Assembly: GCF_007993735.1 (NCBI RefSeq)
Contig: NZ_CP042453.1
Span: 1,922,001 to 1,986,000 of the forward strand
Source of the DNA: Arenimonas daejeonensis
Lineage (GTDB): Bacteria > Pseudomonadota > Gammaproteobacteria > Xanthomonadales > Xanthomonadaceae
Direction of reading: 5' to 3'
Length of the DNA: 64,000 nucleotides
Made by a program: the position numbers and the translations under genes. The notes beneath the pieces were generated by a model. That model searched no databases and was not told where the DNA came from. It saw only the letters and a program-made list of their open reading frames with translations. Positions within the stretch are counted from its first letter, which is position 1. Each line of letters starts with the position of its first letter. Shown one piece after another: positions 1 through 7,876 of the stretch.

Positions 1-722
1 GCTGCGGCGCGTGCTGCAGAACTTCCTGGGCAATGCGGTGCGCTATACCGCGCGTGGTCGCATCGTGGTCGGCTGCCGCCGGCGGGGCGACACCCTGGCG
101 ATCGAGGTGTGGGACACCGGCCCGGGCATCGCCGAAGGCGACCAGACGGTGATCTTCGAAGAGTTCCGCCGGCTCGACCGCGGCGGGCAGGGGCTGGGCC
201 TGGGTCTGGCCATCGCCGAACGCATCGCGCGCCTGCTGGGCCATCCGCTGCGGCTGCGTTCGTGGCCGGGGCGTGGCACCGTGTTCGCGATCGACGTGCC
301 GCGTGCGGCACCGGTGCCGGTTGCGGCTCCCGAGCCGGAAGCCGTCGCGCCGGAACCGCCGCGCAGCCGCGTGCTGGTGGTGGACAACGACCCCGACGTG
401 CTGCGCGGCATGCAGGCCCTGCTGGGCGGCTGGCAGTGCGAAGTGCTGGCAGCGCGCGACGGCGACGAAGCGTCGCGGCTGGTGGCGCGCGCCACGCCGG
501 ATCTTCTGTTGCTCGATTTCCACCTCGACGGCGGTGATACCGGCCTGGCCCTGCGCGAACGCCTGGCCTCGGCAATGCCGGCACGCCCCTGCGTGATCAT
601 CACCGCCGACCACAGCGCCGAAGTGCGCGACGCGATCGCCGCGGCCGGCTGCGTGCTGCTGCACAAGCCCCCTCAAGCCGCTGGCGCTGAAGTCGGTGAT
701 GGCAAGACTGCTCACCCGCTAG
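1..722 (+). CDS. Hybrid sensor histidine kinase, C-terminal part (ATPase plus receiver)
   Basis: The gene enters from outside the window; only about 240 residues are visible. They hold the end of the HATPase_c domain (N-box NFLGNAVRYT, then GLGLGLAIAERIARLLGH) followed by a receiver domain with VVDNDPDV, the phospho-acceptor Asp in LLLLDFHLD and the conserved Lys in LLHKP. The reading frame breaks near 668-672 in a C run (CACAAGCCCCCTC); removing one C gives a natural end, KPLKPLALKSVMARLLTR, with stop at 720-722. The architecture matches NahK/ErcS'-type kinases of Pseudomonas. The LuxR-type regulator at 3737 is a plausible partner, with two 3-hydroxybutyrate genes between them. The histidine and any PAS domains lie upstream and cannot be judged. 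Confidence 0.85.
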
Positions 723-729
723 CGACTTT

Positions 730-842
730 CTCCCTCCCCTGCTTGCAGGGGGAGGGCCGGGGAGGGGTGAGCACTTGCGTCGAAGCATCACGCTCCGAAG
801 TTCCCCCCCTCCCAACCTCCCCCTGCAAGCAGGGGGAGGGGC
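730..842. repeat. Dispersed GC-rich inverted repeat, copy A
   Basis: Two hairpin-forming ends (CCCCTGCTTGCAGGGGG at about 737-753 and CCCCCTGCAAGCAGGGGG at about 820-837) flank a GC-rich centre containing GCTCCGAAGTTCC. Related copies lie at 6995-7090, 22525-22621 and, as a half copy, at 52509-52549. This copy fills the space between two convergent genes, where it could also end transcription from both sides. No T tract follows the arms. Confidence 0.8.
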
Positions 843-850
843 TTGGTGTG

Positions 851-2755
851 CTACGGCAAGATGCCGAGATTCTCGGCGGCCAGCGGCGCCAGTGCGCCGT
901 CCGCGAACTTGCGCGGAGTCGTGGTGATTTCCGCATCGCCCGGCAGCGGCTTGCCTTCGCTCACGGTGGCCCAGGCGGCATCGAGCGCGCGATAGCCGTA
1001 GGGCAACATCGGCAGGTAGCGCATGCCCAGCACAGGCAGGCCGAGGAACGCATCGAAGTGCTGGGCGTTGGCCACGCGCCAGTAGGTCACGGGACGATCG
1101 TTGGCATCGGCCCAGCGTGCGTAGGCCGCGCCGCTGAACGCCTCCGGCACCAGGCCGTCGTCGGCGCCATGCACCACGATCACCGGCAGGCCGGCGCGGG
1201 GCAGGGTGGCGCGGGTTTCTTCGATGCCTGCGCGCACGGCGCTGGTTCCGTCGTCCCACAGGCCACGCAGGCAGTTGAGGCCGGGCAGGGCGGCGTCGTT
1301 GCCGCCGGCCTGGCGATCGAGCAGTCCGACGCCGGCGCCGGGCGGGATGCCGCTGGCGTCGCTCCACCAGGCCGCACGTTCGGCGGCGGTCGGTGCGCGT
1401 GCGGCACCGTCGCTGCCGAAGGCGGAGAAACCGTAACCGCAGGGCATGGTGTCGGCGCCCGTGCGGGCATAGGACGAGGCGTAGGTGATATTCACCGCGC
1501 GCCACAGGTCGAAGCCGGTGCTGAGCGCGCCGGCGGCGAGCGCTGCATCGGTCCAGCCCGCCGCGGTGAGTTTCGCGTGCGCGGCTTCGGCCTGGGCTTC
1601 CGGCGTATCACCCTGGATCTTTCCGGCGGCAGCAAGCGATGCGCAGCGCAGCGCGCCGGCCGGATGCTTCGCGCCGTTCGGGCGCGCCATCAGCACGCCG
1701 TCGAAGGCCGGGGCGTTGAGCGCGCATGGCATCCACAGCGCGGCCTCGGTGCCGTAGTCGTACAACGCGCGGCCGCCGTCGCCCGGCAGGATGTTGGGCG
1801 ACACCGCCACCACGGCGTCCAGCCAGTCGCCCCCGATTTCCGCCGCGCGCAGCACCGCGCCGCCGCCGTTGGACACACCGACGGCGATAACGCGCGTGTT
1901 GTCGAAAGTCCACGGCCCGGCATCGGGATGCGCGGTCGCCAGCACCTGCAGCGCGAACTGCGCCGCTTGCTGCACGTGCCGCCCCCAGTCGGCTTCCGGG
2001 TTGTCGCCGGAGTTCGCGTGTTTCACCGCGATCAAATGCTCGGTGCCGCCCACGGCGGGCACGGAGAATTCCACCGCTTCGCCTGGCGCGGCCAGGCGGC
2101 CATCAATGCCGAAACCACCGCCGTCACCGGGCGTGACATACCCCGTGCCCGCACCCTTGTCGGTATAGGCCACCGCGCAGCCGCGCGGCAGGCCCCAGGC
2201 GCCGGAAAGTGCGATGGCGCCATAGATGCCGCGCGACCCCGACGAGGCGGTGACCACCACGCAGCGCTTCTGGACATCGAAGGCGTCCGGCAGTTGCACC
2301 AGCAACCGGTGCGGCTGATGGCGGCCGGGCAGGGTGGCGAAGGCGTGGTATTCGCGGCCCGGCACCGGCTGCAGCGAGCCGTACACCGTGCCGTAACCGC
2401 CACCCGGCGCCAGGTCGGCGATGCCGCGCCAGTTGGTCCAGATCGCGCGGCGGCGCAGTTCTTCCGCGGTCGGCTGGTCGGGGTTCGCAAACGCCGGCGG
2501 CACCGGACTGCGCAGGCCCGCTTCGCCCAGGCCCGCGGTCAGCAGGTCGTCGTCGCCGGTATGCGCATGCAGATGGATACCCGCGTCCAGCGCGACTTCC
2601 GGCGTGCGTCCGGCGGTGCCGGCGCAGGCGGAGAGCGCGAGCGTGATGGCAATGGCCAGCGTCGGAACGCTGGTGCGGCGCGCACGGCGGTCCCAGGCGG
2701 GAACGGGCGTCGGCCGGGTCGGCTGGGGGCGTGTGGGGGGCAGGGTCTTGTCCAT
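851..2755 (-). CDS. D-(-)-3-hydroxybutyrate oligomer hydrolase, lipoprotein
   Basis: A 634-residue protein of the 3HBOH family, which cuts short 3-hydroxybutyrate oligomers to monomer. The N terminus has a basic stretch (RRARR), a hydrophobic segment and a lipobox-like LSAC at about residues 41-44, so it is probably exported and lipid-anchored. The body carries the family-like ASSGSRGIYGAIALSG region and a lipase-type nucleophile elbow GVSNGGG near residue 296; VVHGADDGLVP further on is a likely acid region. It is divergent from 3-hydroxybutyrate dehydrogenase across 110 bases, so product and next enzyme are encoded back to back. An exported location suggests use of external oligomers; that is inference. 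Confidence 0.88.
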   Translation of the reverse strand: MDKTLPPTRPQPTRPTPVPAWDRRARRTSVPTLAIAITLALSACAGTAGRTPEVALDAGIHLHAHTGDDDLLTAGLGEAGLRSPVPPAFANPDQPTAEELRRRAIWTNWRGIADLAPGGGYGTVYGSLQPVPGREYHAFATLPGRHQPHRLLVQLPDAFDVQKRCVVVTASSGSRGIYGAIALSGAWGLPRGCAVAYTDKGAGTGYVTPGDGGGFGIDGRLAAPGEAVEFSVPAVGGTEHLIAVKHANSGDNPEADWGRHVQQAAQFALQVLATAHPDAGPWTFDNTRVIAVGVSNGGGAVLRAAEIGGDWLDAVVAVSPNILPGDGGRALYDYGTEAALWMPCALNAPAFDGVLMARPNGAKHPAGALRCASLAAAGKIQGDTPEAQAEAAHAKLTAAGWTDAALAAGALSTGFDLWRAVNITYASSYARTGADTMPCGYGFSAFGSDGAARAPTAAERAAWWSDASGIPPGAGVGLLDRQAGGNDAALPGLNCLRGLWDDGTSAVRAGIEETRATLPRAGLPVIVVHGADDGLVPEAFSGAAYARWADANDRPVTYWRVANAQHFDAFLGLPVLGMRYLPMLPYGYRALDAAWATVSEGKPLPGDAEITTTPRKFADGALAPLAAENLGILP

Positions 2756-2789
2756 CGCCCGACCTTAGCAACCGGGCGCGGTGCGGGCA

Positions 2790-2805
2790 TCGTACCTTGG
2801 TACGA
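2790..2805. promoter_or_regulatory. Palindromic operator candidate between the divergent 3HB genes
   Basis: TCGTACC-TT-GGTACGA is a perfect inverted repeat with 7-base arms, centred in the space between the hydrolase and dehydrogenase starts. A TTAGGGT sequence near 2827-2833 could be a -10 element for the dehydrogenase. The LuxR-type regulator at 3737 is the obvious candidate to bind here; this is inference. Confidence 0.45.
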
Positions 2806-2865
2806 CGCGCCGTCCGGTGCGGCCTGTTAGGGTGGGGAAATCCCTATCGCCACAAGGACTTCGCC

Positions 2866-3675
2866 ATGAGCGACCCCTTCCTCATCGGCCGCTGCGCCCT
2901 GGTCACGGGCTCGACGTCAGGCATCGGCCTGGCCATCGCCTGCGCGCTGGGCGCGGCCGGTGCGCGCGTGGCCGTGAACGGCCTGGGTTCACCCGAACAG
3001 ATCGCCGCCGCGCTCGATGCCGTGCGCGCCGCCGGCGCCGCCGACGTGTCTCACTTCGGCGCCGACCTCTCCGACGCCGCCGCGGTGGAAACGATGATGG
3101 CCGAGGTCGCCGCCTGGGCGCCGGTGGACGTGCTGGTGAACTGCGCCGGCGTGCAGCACACCGCGCCGATCGCCGAGATGCCGGCGGCCACCTGGGACAA
3201 GTTGATCGCCATCAACCTCAGCGCCGCCTTCCACACCATGCGGCTGTCGCTGCCGGGCATGGCTGCGCGCGGTTTCGGTCGCGTGGTGAACATCGCCTCG
3301 GTGCACGGGCTGGTGGCGTCGGTGAACAAGTCGCCCTACGTCGCCAGCAAGTTCGGCCTGGTCGGCCTGAGCAAGGTGGCGGCGCTGGAATACGCCGGCG
3401 CCGGCAACCGCGACAGCGGCGGGGTGACCGTGAACTGTGTCTGCCCCGGCTGGGTCGAGACGCCGCTGATCGAACCGCAGATCGCCGCCAAGGCCCAGGC
3501 CGCCGGTGGCGACCGCGACGCCGGAGTGCGCGAACTGCTGCGCGAGAAACAGCCCAGTGGTCGCATGTCCCTGCCCGATGAAATCGCCGACCTGGTGCTG
3601 TGGCTCTGCCGCCGGCAGTCGCACAATCTCAGCGGCGCCGCGATCCCCGTGGACGGTGGCTGGACCGCCCAGTAG
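2866..3675 (+). CDS. bdhA: 3-hydroxybutyrate dehydrogenase (short-chain dehydrogenase)
   Basis: A 269-residue classical short-chain dehydrogenase that interconverts 3-hydroxybutyrate and acetoacetate with NAD. The cofactor motif TGSTSGIG is at residues 13-20, NCAG (about 93-96) and the active-site YVASK near 160 follow, and VDGGWTAQ is the expected C-terminal end of this subfamily. CPGWVETPLIEPQI is also typical of BdhA proteins. The start at 2866 follows an AAGGA ribosome site near 2854. It is transcribed away from the oligomer hydrolase and is followed after 61 bases by a response regulator. Other short-chain dehydrogenase substrates cannot be fully excluded, but the neighbour supports 3-hydroxybutyrate. 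Confidence 0.9.
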   Translation: MSDPFLIGRCALVTGSTSGIGLAIACALGAAGARVAVNGLGSPEQIAAALDAVRAAGAADVSHFGADLSDAAAVETMMAEVAAWAPVDVLVNCAGVQHTAPIAEMPAATWDKLIAINLSAAFHTMRLSLPGMAARGFGRVVNIASVHGLVASVNKSPYVASKFGLVGLSKVAALEYAGAGNRDSGGVTVNCVCPGWVETPLIEPQIAAKAQAAGGDRDAGVRELLREKQPSGRMSLPDEIADLVLWLCRRQSHNLSGAAIPVDGGWTAQ

Positions 3676-3724
3676 CGAGCCACGCACGTGGGGTGATCGC
3701 CGCCGGAATCCGCCCCGGCTCGCC

Positions 3725-3730
3725 TACAAT
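3725..3730 (+). promoter_or_regulatory. -10 element, possibly for a leaderless transcript
   Basis: TACAAT ends six bases before the ATG at 3737, so a transcript from it would start at or next to the start codon. No good Shine-Dalgarno precedes the ATG. A leaderless mRNA is therefore plausible, alongside readthrough from bdhA. Confidence 0.4.
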
Positions 3731-3736
3731 CCCGCC

Positions 3737-4396
3737 ATGACCCGCCTGTTGATCGCCGACGACCACCCGCTGTACCGCCTGGCCCTGACCCAGGCCGTGC
3801 GCGGCGTGCTGCCCGACGCGCAGATACTGGAGGCCGAGGACCTGCCCGGCGTGCAGGCGGCGCTGGCGGCCCATCCCGACGTGGACCTGGTGCTGCTGGA
3901 CCTGCACATGCCCGGCAGCCACGGACTGATGGGCCTGGCCTCGCTGCGGGCCGAACATCCCGGCATTGCGGTGGCGATGATTTCCGCGCACGAAGACCCG
4001 GCCACCATCCGCCGCGCGCTGGCCTATGGCGCCGCCGGTTACCTGACCAAACGCGCCGACCTGGCCGAACTGCAGGCCGGCCTGCGCGCCGTGCTGGCCT
4101 GCGAGGAATGGCTGCCACCGGCGTTGCGCGAACCGGTGGCGCGCATCAGCGCCGATCCCGGCGACCGCGAAACGGCGGCGAAACTCGCCACGCTCAGCCC
4201 GCAGCAGTTCAAGGTGCTGACGCGCGTGGCCGAGGGCCGGCTCAACAAGCAGATCGCCGACGAACTCGGCATCCAGGAACGCACGGTGAAGGCGCACATG
4301 AGCGCCATCTTCGAAAAACTCGGCGTTCGCAACCGCACCCAGGCTGGCGTGCTGCTGGGTTCGCTGGCGCTGGCGGATCCGGCGCGCGAAGCCTGA
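3737..4396 (+). CDS. LuxR/NarL-type response regulator
   Basis: A 219-residue response regulator. The receiver domain has the acidic pair DDH at residues 7-9, the phospho-acceptor in LVLLDLHMPG near residue 54, and Lys in YLTKRAD near 104. A GerE/LuxR helix-turn-helix follows (LSPQQFKVLTRVAEGRLNKQ, then IADELGIQERTVKAHMSAIF). It resembles ErdR/AgmR-type regulators that pair with NahK/ErcS'-type hybrid kinases, and such a kinase ends at 722. The two 3-hydroxybutyrate genes lie between kinase and regulator, so control of 3HB or short-chain carbon use is the simplest reading. That target is inferred from position only. Confidence 0.88.
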   Translation: MTRLLIADDHPLYRLALTQAVRGVLPDAQILEAEDLPGVQAALAAHPDVDLVLLDLHMPGSHGLMGLASLRAEHPGIAVAMISAHEDPATIRRALAYGAAGYLTKRADLAELQAGLRAVLACEEWLPPALREPVARISADPGDRETAAKLATLSPQQFKVLTRVAEGRLNKQIADELGIQERTVKAHMSAIFEKLGVRNRTQAGVLLGSLALADPAREA

Positions 4397-4410
4397 GCCC
4401 GGTGGCGCGC

Positions 4411-5723
4411 TCAGCGCCAGAACGGAATGCGGTATGGCTTGGGCGGCTCGTCCGCGTCCTTGCGACGGTTGCGCGGCGCGCGCAGCAGCGTCAGTTCGTG
4501 CCGGCCGACCGGAAGATCGCTGACCGGGATCATCGCGATCATGCCGCGCTGCCCGGTGCGCGGGTCTTCGGCGGCATCGAAGCGGATGTCCACGGGCTTT
4601 GCGTCGATCGCCACGGCGTGGATCGCCGCCAGGCAGTCCAGCCGCGCCCGCGGGCCCGTGTCGTCCTCGTTCGCCAGCGCCTCGGGGCAGCGGATGGCCA
4701 TGGCCTTGTTATGGCGCAGGGGCAGGTAGGGCACGAACAGCCGCAGGTAGTTGCCGCGGACCACCGGGTCGGGGATGTGCGGCAGCGGATCCATGCGCAC
4801 CGCGCCGTCGCGCTGGCTGTCGTAGTGCAGGGGCAACAGCGTATCCATGGCCATCGGAACGTCGTCCGGAAGCCCGGCGAAATCGCCGGCGCTCCAGCCC
4901 AGCCGTTCCGACATGATCTGCCAGATCACGAGAGCCATGACCGCGGTCATGACGACACCGATGACGATGGCGGTGCGCCGGTTGCCTTCGTTGCTGCTGT
5001 AAAGCGTGATCAGGGTGTTGTTTGTGCGGTTGAAGCCCAGCCGGCTGTAAAAGCGGAAAAAGCGCGCGCCGAGCGTCCCGTCCGGGAATCCAGGCCCGCG
5101 GCGGCCCCCTTTGACTTGTCCCAGGCCACCAGCGCGACAAACACCAACATGACCAGCATGCCCAGCACGACCATGACCACCATGGCGTGCACACCGTCGC
5201 CACCCAGCATCTCGTACAACCCCACGACCACCATGATCGCCGCCACCACCACCATCGGCATCAGCATCAACGTGGCCATGCCAAAACCCAGACCGAAGGC
5301 GATGCTTGCGCGGTTGTCCGCCCGTTCGATCACGGTATCGATTTCGCCGGTCATTTCCCGACTGCTGGCGAGGAAGTGCGGACCGAGCTTGCTGGTCAAG
5401 CGGTCCCAGCGGAAACCCTCCGGATAGACCGAATGCAGGCCGACCAGGGCCACCCAATAACCGCGCAGGCACAGGTGCACGATGAAGGTGGCGATCAGGG
5501 TCAGCAGCGAGAACTTGACGTAGACCCACAACGAAGGCGTTAGCGTCGCGACGGCGAAGTTGCTCGAATTGTAGAAGCCGAACAGCAGCCGGTCGGCCTG
5601 CGCGGGCAACTGCAGCAGGCCGAAGACAGTCGCGCCCGACACCAGCAATTCCATTTCCCATGTGGGCGTGGTGCGGTTCGGGACCTGGTTGGCAGGTGGC
5701 GGCGCCGGATCGTGCGGTGTCAT
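4411..5723 (-). CDS. Multi-pass inner-membrane protein of unknown function (frameshifted)
   Basis: I do not recognise the family. Reading from ATG at 5723 gives MTPHDPAPPPANQV, then about four or five hydrophobic segments (for example VKFSLLTLIATFIVHLCL, FGMATLMLMPMVVVAAIMVV and MVVMVVLGMLVMLVFVALV), one more at VIGVVMTAVMALVIWQIM, and a soluble C-terminal part of about 150 residues rich in charged residues. The frame breaks near 5095 at CCTGG; adding one C restores one 437-residue protein ending at 4411. It is convergent with the response regulator, 14 bases away, and divergent from the gene at 5841. No transport or enzyme motif is visible. Confidence 0.65.
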
Positions 5724-5840
5724 GGAGTTCCCCCTGAGGACCAGGCTAGCGTCGCAGAAGGCGCGGGTGGGGGACAAGCCACGCGATGTTAGGATGCCCG
5801 CCGCAATCCGGCGTGGCCGGGCAACAGGGGACAACCAGGC

Positions 5841-6557
5841 GTGAAGAAGCTGCTCATCGTGGTGGTGCTGCTGATCGTGGCGGCGGTGGTCTACAAGGAA
5901 ATGGGTTCGTCCGATGCGCCGATCATGCGGCGGCTGAGCGGCGAGATCGTCAACCCATATCCGCCCGGTTCGGCCCTGCATGCGCAGCAGCAGGAATTCG
6001 TCGACCGCTTCAATGCCGACCCGGCCCTGCGCGAGCGCTTCGCGGGTACCTTCACCAGCAAGGGCCTGTATGCCGAGATGAACCGGGCGCTCAAGCGTGG
6101 CGCACGTTCGCTGGGCTCGGCGCAGCTGATCTCGGTGACCCGGGCGATGGCCGCGGTCATCCCGCGCCTGCCGCAGAAGAGCTGCGCCAAGCTGATCCGC
6201 CCGCGCGACGATTTCGACCGCGAACTCGGCGCCGATTTCCGCGCCGCACTCGAGCGCCTGCCGCCGGTGCACCACCGCAATTTCTGGAACTTCTACCTCG
6301 ACGCGCTCAAGTCCGAGATCGAGCAGCGGCCGGAACTGCCGGTGAACAAGACCGCGCAGCAGATGGCGCTGAACGAACTGGGTGCACGTTATCCCGGCCA
6401 GTTCGGCGACCGCCTGCTCGGCGTGATCAACAACCCGACCGGCTCCGCCGATGAAGACGCCTGCTGGGCGATCAATTCGATGGTGCACACCTCGACCCAG
6501 CTGTCGCCCGACCATGCCGAAGTACTGGCGCGCCTGATCTGGGGCGGCGTGGACTGA
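5841..6557 (+). CDS. Hypothetical secreted or membrane-anchored protein
   Basis: A 238-residue protein starting at GTG. The N terminus MKKLLIVVVLLIVAAVVYKE is a signal anchor or uncleaved signal, so the rest is probably periplasmic. The remainder is helical and charged, with no catalytic motif I recognise; cysteines occur only in KSCAK and DACW, spaced about 100 residues apart, and could form a disulfide. The next gene starts three bases after this stop, so the two are probably co-transcribed. A TTAGGAT near 5788 is a possible -10 element. Confidence 0.7.
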   Translation: MKKLLIVVVLLIVAAVVYKEMGSSDAPIMRRLSGEIVNPYPPGSALHAQQQEFVDRFNADPALRERFAGTFTSKGLYAEMNRALKRGARSLGSAQLISVTRAMAAVIPRLPQKSCAKLIRPRDDFDRELGADFRAALERLPPVHHRNFWNFYLDALKSEIEQRPELPVNKTAQQMALNELGARYPGQFGDRLLGVINNPTGSADEDACWAINSMVHTSTQLSPDHAEVLARLIWGGVD

Positions 6558-6560
6558 GCC

Positions 6561-6993
6561 ATGCCGGGCCTGGGCCGCCAGCTGGTGTTCGCGCTGGGCG
6601 TGGTCTGGGCCAGCCCGATGACGGCGGCCGGCCTGCTGGCCGGGCTGGTCGCGCTGCCGTTCGGGGCGCGGGCCCGGGTGTCCGATGCGGCCCTGGTGTT
6701 CCACCACTACCCTGGGGCCCGGGCGGCGCGCTGACCCTGGGCAACGTGATCCTGCATACCGGCGCCTCGCTGGATGAAAGCGCCGTCACCTACGCCTGCC
6801 GCGCCCGCGGCGGCCGCGACGAATGCATGCGCCTGGGCGACCACGAGCGTGCCCGTGTACCAGTCCCCTGGTGCTGGGCCCGCTGTTCCTGCCCCTGTAT
6901 TTCGCCTGCGGCGGCATCAGCCACCGCAACCGCTTCGAACAGGCCGCGGATCGTTACGCGCTGACCGGCAGCGGCTGGTGGCCCTGGCCCTAG
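6561..6993 (+). CDS. Small hypothetical membrane protein (two or three indels)
   Basis: ATG at 6561 opens a frame (MPGLGRQLVFALGVVWASPM) that can be followed to the stop at 6991-6993 only by correcting indels at TACCCTGGGG (about 6713) and around GTCCCCTGG (about 6866-6880). The repaired product has about 143 residues. It shows an N-terminal hydrophobic segment (TAAGLLAGLVALPFG), a middle part with ALTLGNVILHTGASLDESAV and two Cys (YACRARGGRDEC), a second hydrophobic stretch LVLGPLFLPLYFACGG, and an ISHRNRFEQAADRYA tail. I do not know the family. Codon use and composition match the neighbours, so it looks real rather than a chance frame. Confidence 0.55.
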
Positions 6994-6994
6994 C

Positions 6995-7090
6995 TCCTCC
7001 CCCTGCTTGCAGGGGGAGGCCGGGAGGGGGTGGAACTTCGAAGCCAGGACTCACCCCACCCCAACCCTCCCCTGCAGGAAGGGGAGGGAG
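6995..7090. repeat. Dispersed GC-rich inverted repeat, copy B
   Basis: This copy matches the reverse complement of copy C at 22525-22621 almost base for base (for example GGAACTTCGAAGCCAGGACT here against AGTCCTGGCTCCGAAGTTCC there). It has hairpin ends CCCCCTGCTTGCAGGGGG and CCCCTGCAGGAAGGGG. It lies between the small membrane protein and the cysteine dioxygenase gene. Confidence 0.85.
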
Positions 7091-7105
7091 CCAAAGCCCC
7101 GGTGC

Positions 7106-7111
7106 TAAACT
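7106..7111 (+). promoter_or_regulatory. -10 element candidate for the cysteine dioxygenase gene
   Basis: TAAACT lies 30 bases before the ATG at 7142, just downstream of repeat copy B. No good -35 is visible, because the region at the right spacing is the GC-rich repeat end. Confidence 0.35.
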
Positions 7112-7141
7112 GCCCCCACTCCCGAACCCCCAGGTGCCGCC

Positions 7142-7720
7142 ATGTTGGCCCTCGACTTCCCCGGCAGCGACAAGCTCATCGCGATGATCAACGCGGCGGT
7201 GACCGGCGACTGCCAGCGCCAGACCACCGACTGCATCCGCAACGGCCTGTCCGAACTGATCCGCACCCGGGCCATGACCCTGCCGGCCTGCGTGCTGGAG
7301 CCGGTGGCCGACCACTACGCCCGCCGCGAGCTCTACCGCTGCGAGCTCACCGGCTTCAGCGTGGTCGCCATGACCTGGGGCCCGGGGCAGGGCACCGCCA
7401 TCCACGACCACTCGGGCGTCTGGTGCGTCGAGGGCATCGTCGAGGGCCAGCTGGAGATCACCCAGTACGACCTGCGCGGCAGCGAAGGCGACCGGTTCCA
7501 GTTCGAACCCGTGGGCACCACCCTGGCCGGCGCCGGTTCGGCCGGCAGCCTGATCCCGCCGCACGAGTACCACACCATCCGCAATCCCAGCACCACCGAC
7601 ATCGCGGTGTCCCTGCACATCTACAAGCAGGCCCTGACCTGCTGCGCGCACTTCCACCCCGCGGGCGACGGCTGGTACACCAAGGCCGACCGCCAGCTGG
7701 GCCTGGACGAGGCCGCCTGA
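7142..7720 (+). CDS. Cysteine dioxygenase family protein (cupin)
   Basis: A 192-residue cupin dioxygenase of the type I cysteine dioxygenase family, which oxidises cysteine or a related thiol such as 3-mercaptopropionate to a sulfinate using Fe(II). The iron ligands are recognisable as HDHSGVW near residue 97 (two His) and the third His in PPHEYHTIRN near 143-146. Length and motif spacing match bacterial enzymes. Which thiol is used cannot be told from the sequence. The tRNA-Leu promoter begins immediately after its stop. Confidence 0.88.
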   Translation: MLALDFPGSDKLIAMINAAVTGDCQRQTTDCIRNGLSELIRTRAMTLPACVLEPVADHYARRELYRCELTGFSVVAMTWGPGQGTAIHDHSGVWCVEGIVEGQLEITQYDLRGSEGDRFQFEPVGTTLAGAGSAGSLIPPHEYHTIRNPSTTDIAVSLHIYKQALTCCAHFHPAGDGWYTKADRQLGLDEAA

Positions 7721-7734
7721 GCGTCAGGCTGGGC

Positions 7735-7740
7735 TATAAT
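7735..7740 (+). promoter_or_regulatory. -10 element of the tRNA-Leu gene
   Basis: TATAAT, a perfect consensus -10, ends 15 bases before the mature tRNA 5' end. The -35 region overlaps the last codons of the dioxygenase gene and has no clear match. Confidence 0.65.
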
Positions 7741-7755
7741 CCCGCCGCACACTGT

Positions 7756-7841
7756 GCCGGTGTGGCGGAATGGTAGACGCGGGGGACTCAAAATCCCTTG
7801 GCAGCGATGTCGTGTAGGTTCGAGTCCTATCACCGGTACCA
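7756..7841 (+). tRNA. tRNA-Leu (anticodon CAA)
   Basis: The 7-base acceptor arms GCCGGTG and CACCGGT pair, followed by the encoded ACCA end. The anticodon loop CTCAAAA gives anticodon CAA, there is a long variable arm as in class II tRNAs (around 7797-7812), and the T arm contains GGTTCGAGTCC. Length is 86 bases. Confidence 0.96.
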
Positions 7842-7842
7842 A

Positions 7843-7868
7843 AAACCCGCTTGCGCGGGTTTTTGTTT
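7843..7868. terminator. Bidirectional rho-independent terminator
   Basis: AAAACCCGC-TT-GCGCGGGTTTT forms a stable stem with A and T runs on both sides. It follows the tRNA directly on the plus strand and the end of metX on the minus strand, so it can serve both. Confidence 0.85.
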
Positions 7869-7876
7869 TTCAGCGC

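Noticed and set aside
5010..6707. Minus-strand 565-codon frame running through the gene at 5841-6557
   Set aside because: Only its last 230 codons (from 5723) are the real membrane protein; the rest is antisense to a plausible plus-strand gene.
6995..7090. GC-rich hairpins as ordinary rho-independent terminators
   Set aside because: No T tract follows, and the whole 100-bp unit recurs elsewhere, so it is annotated as a repeat.
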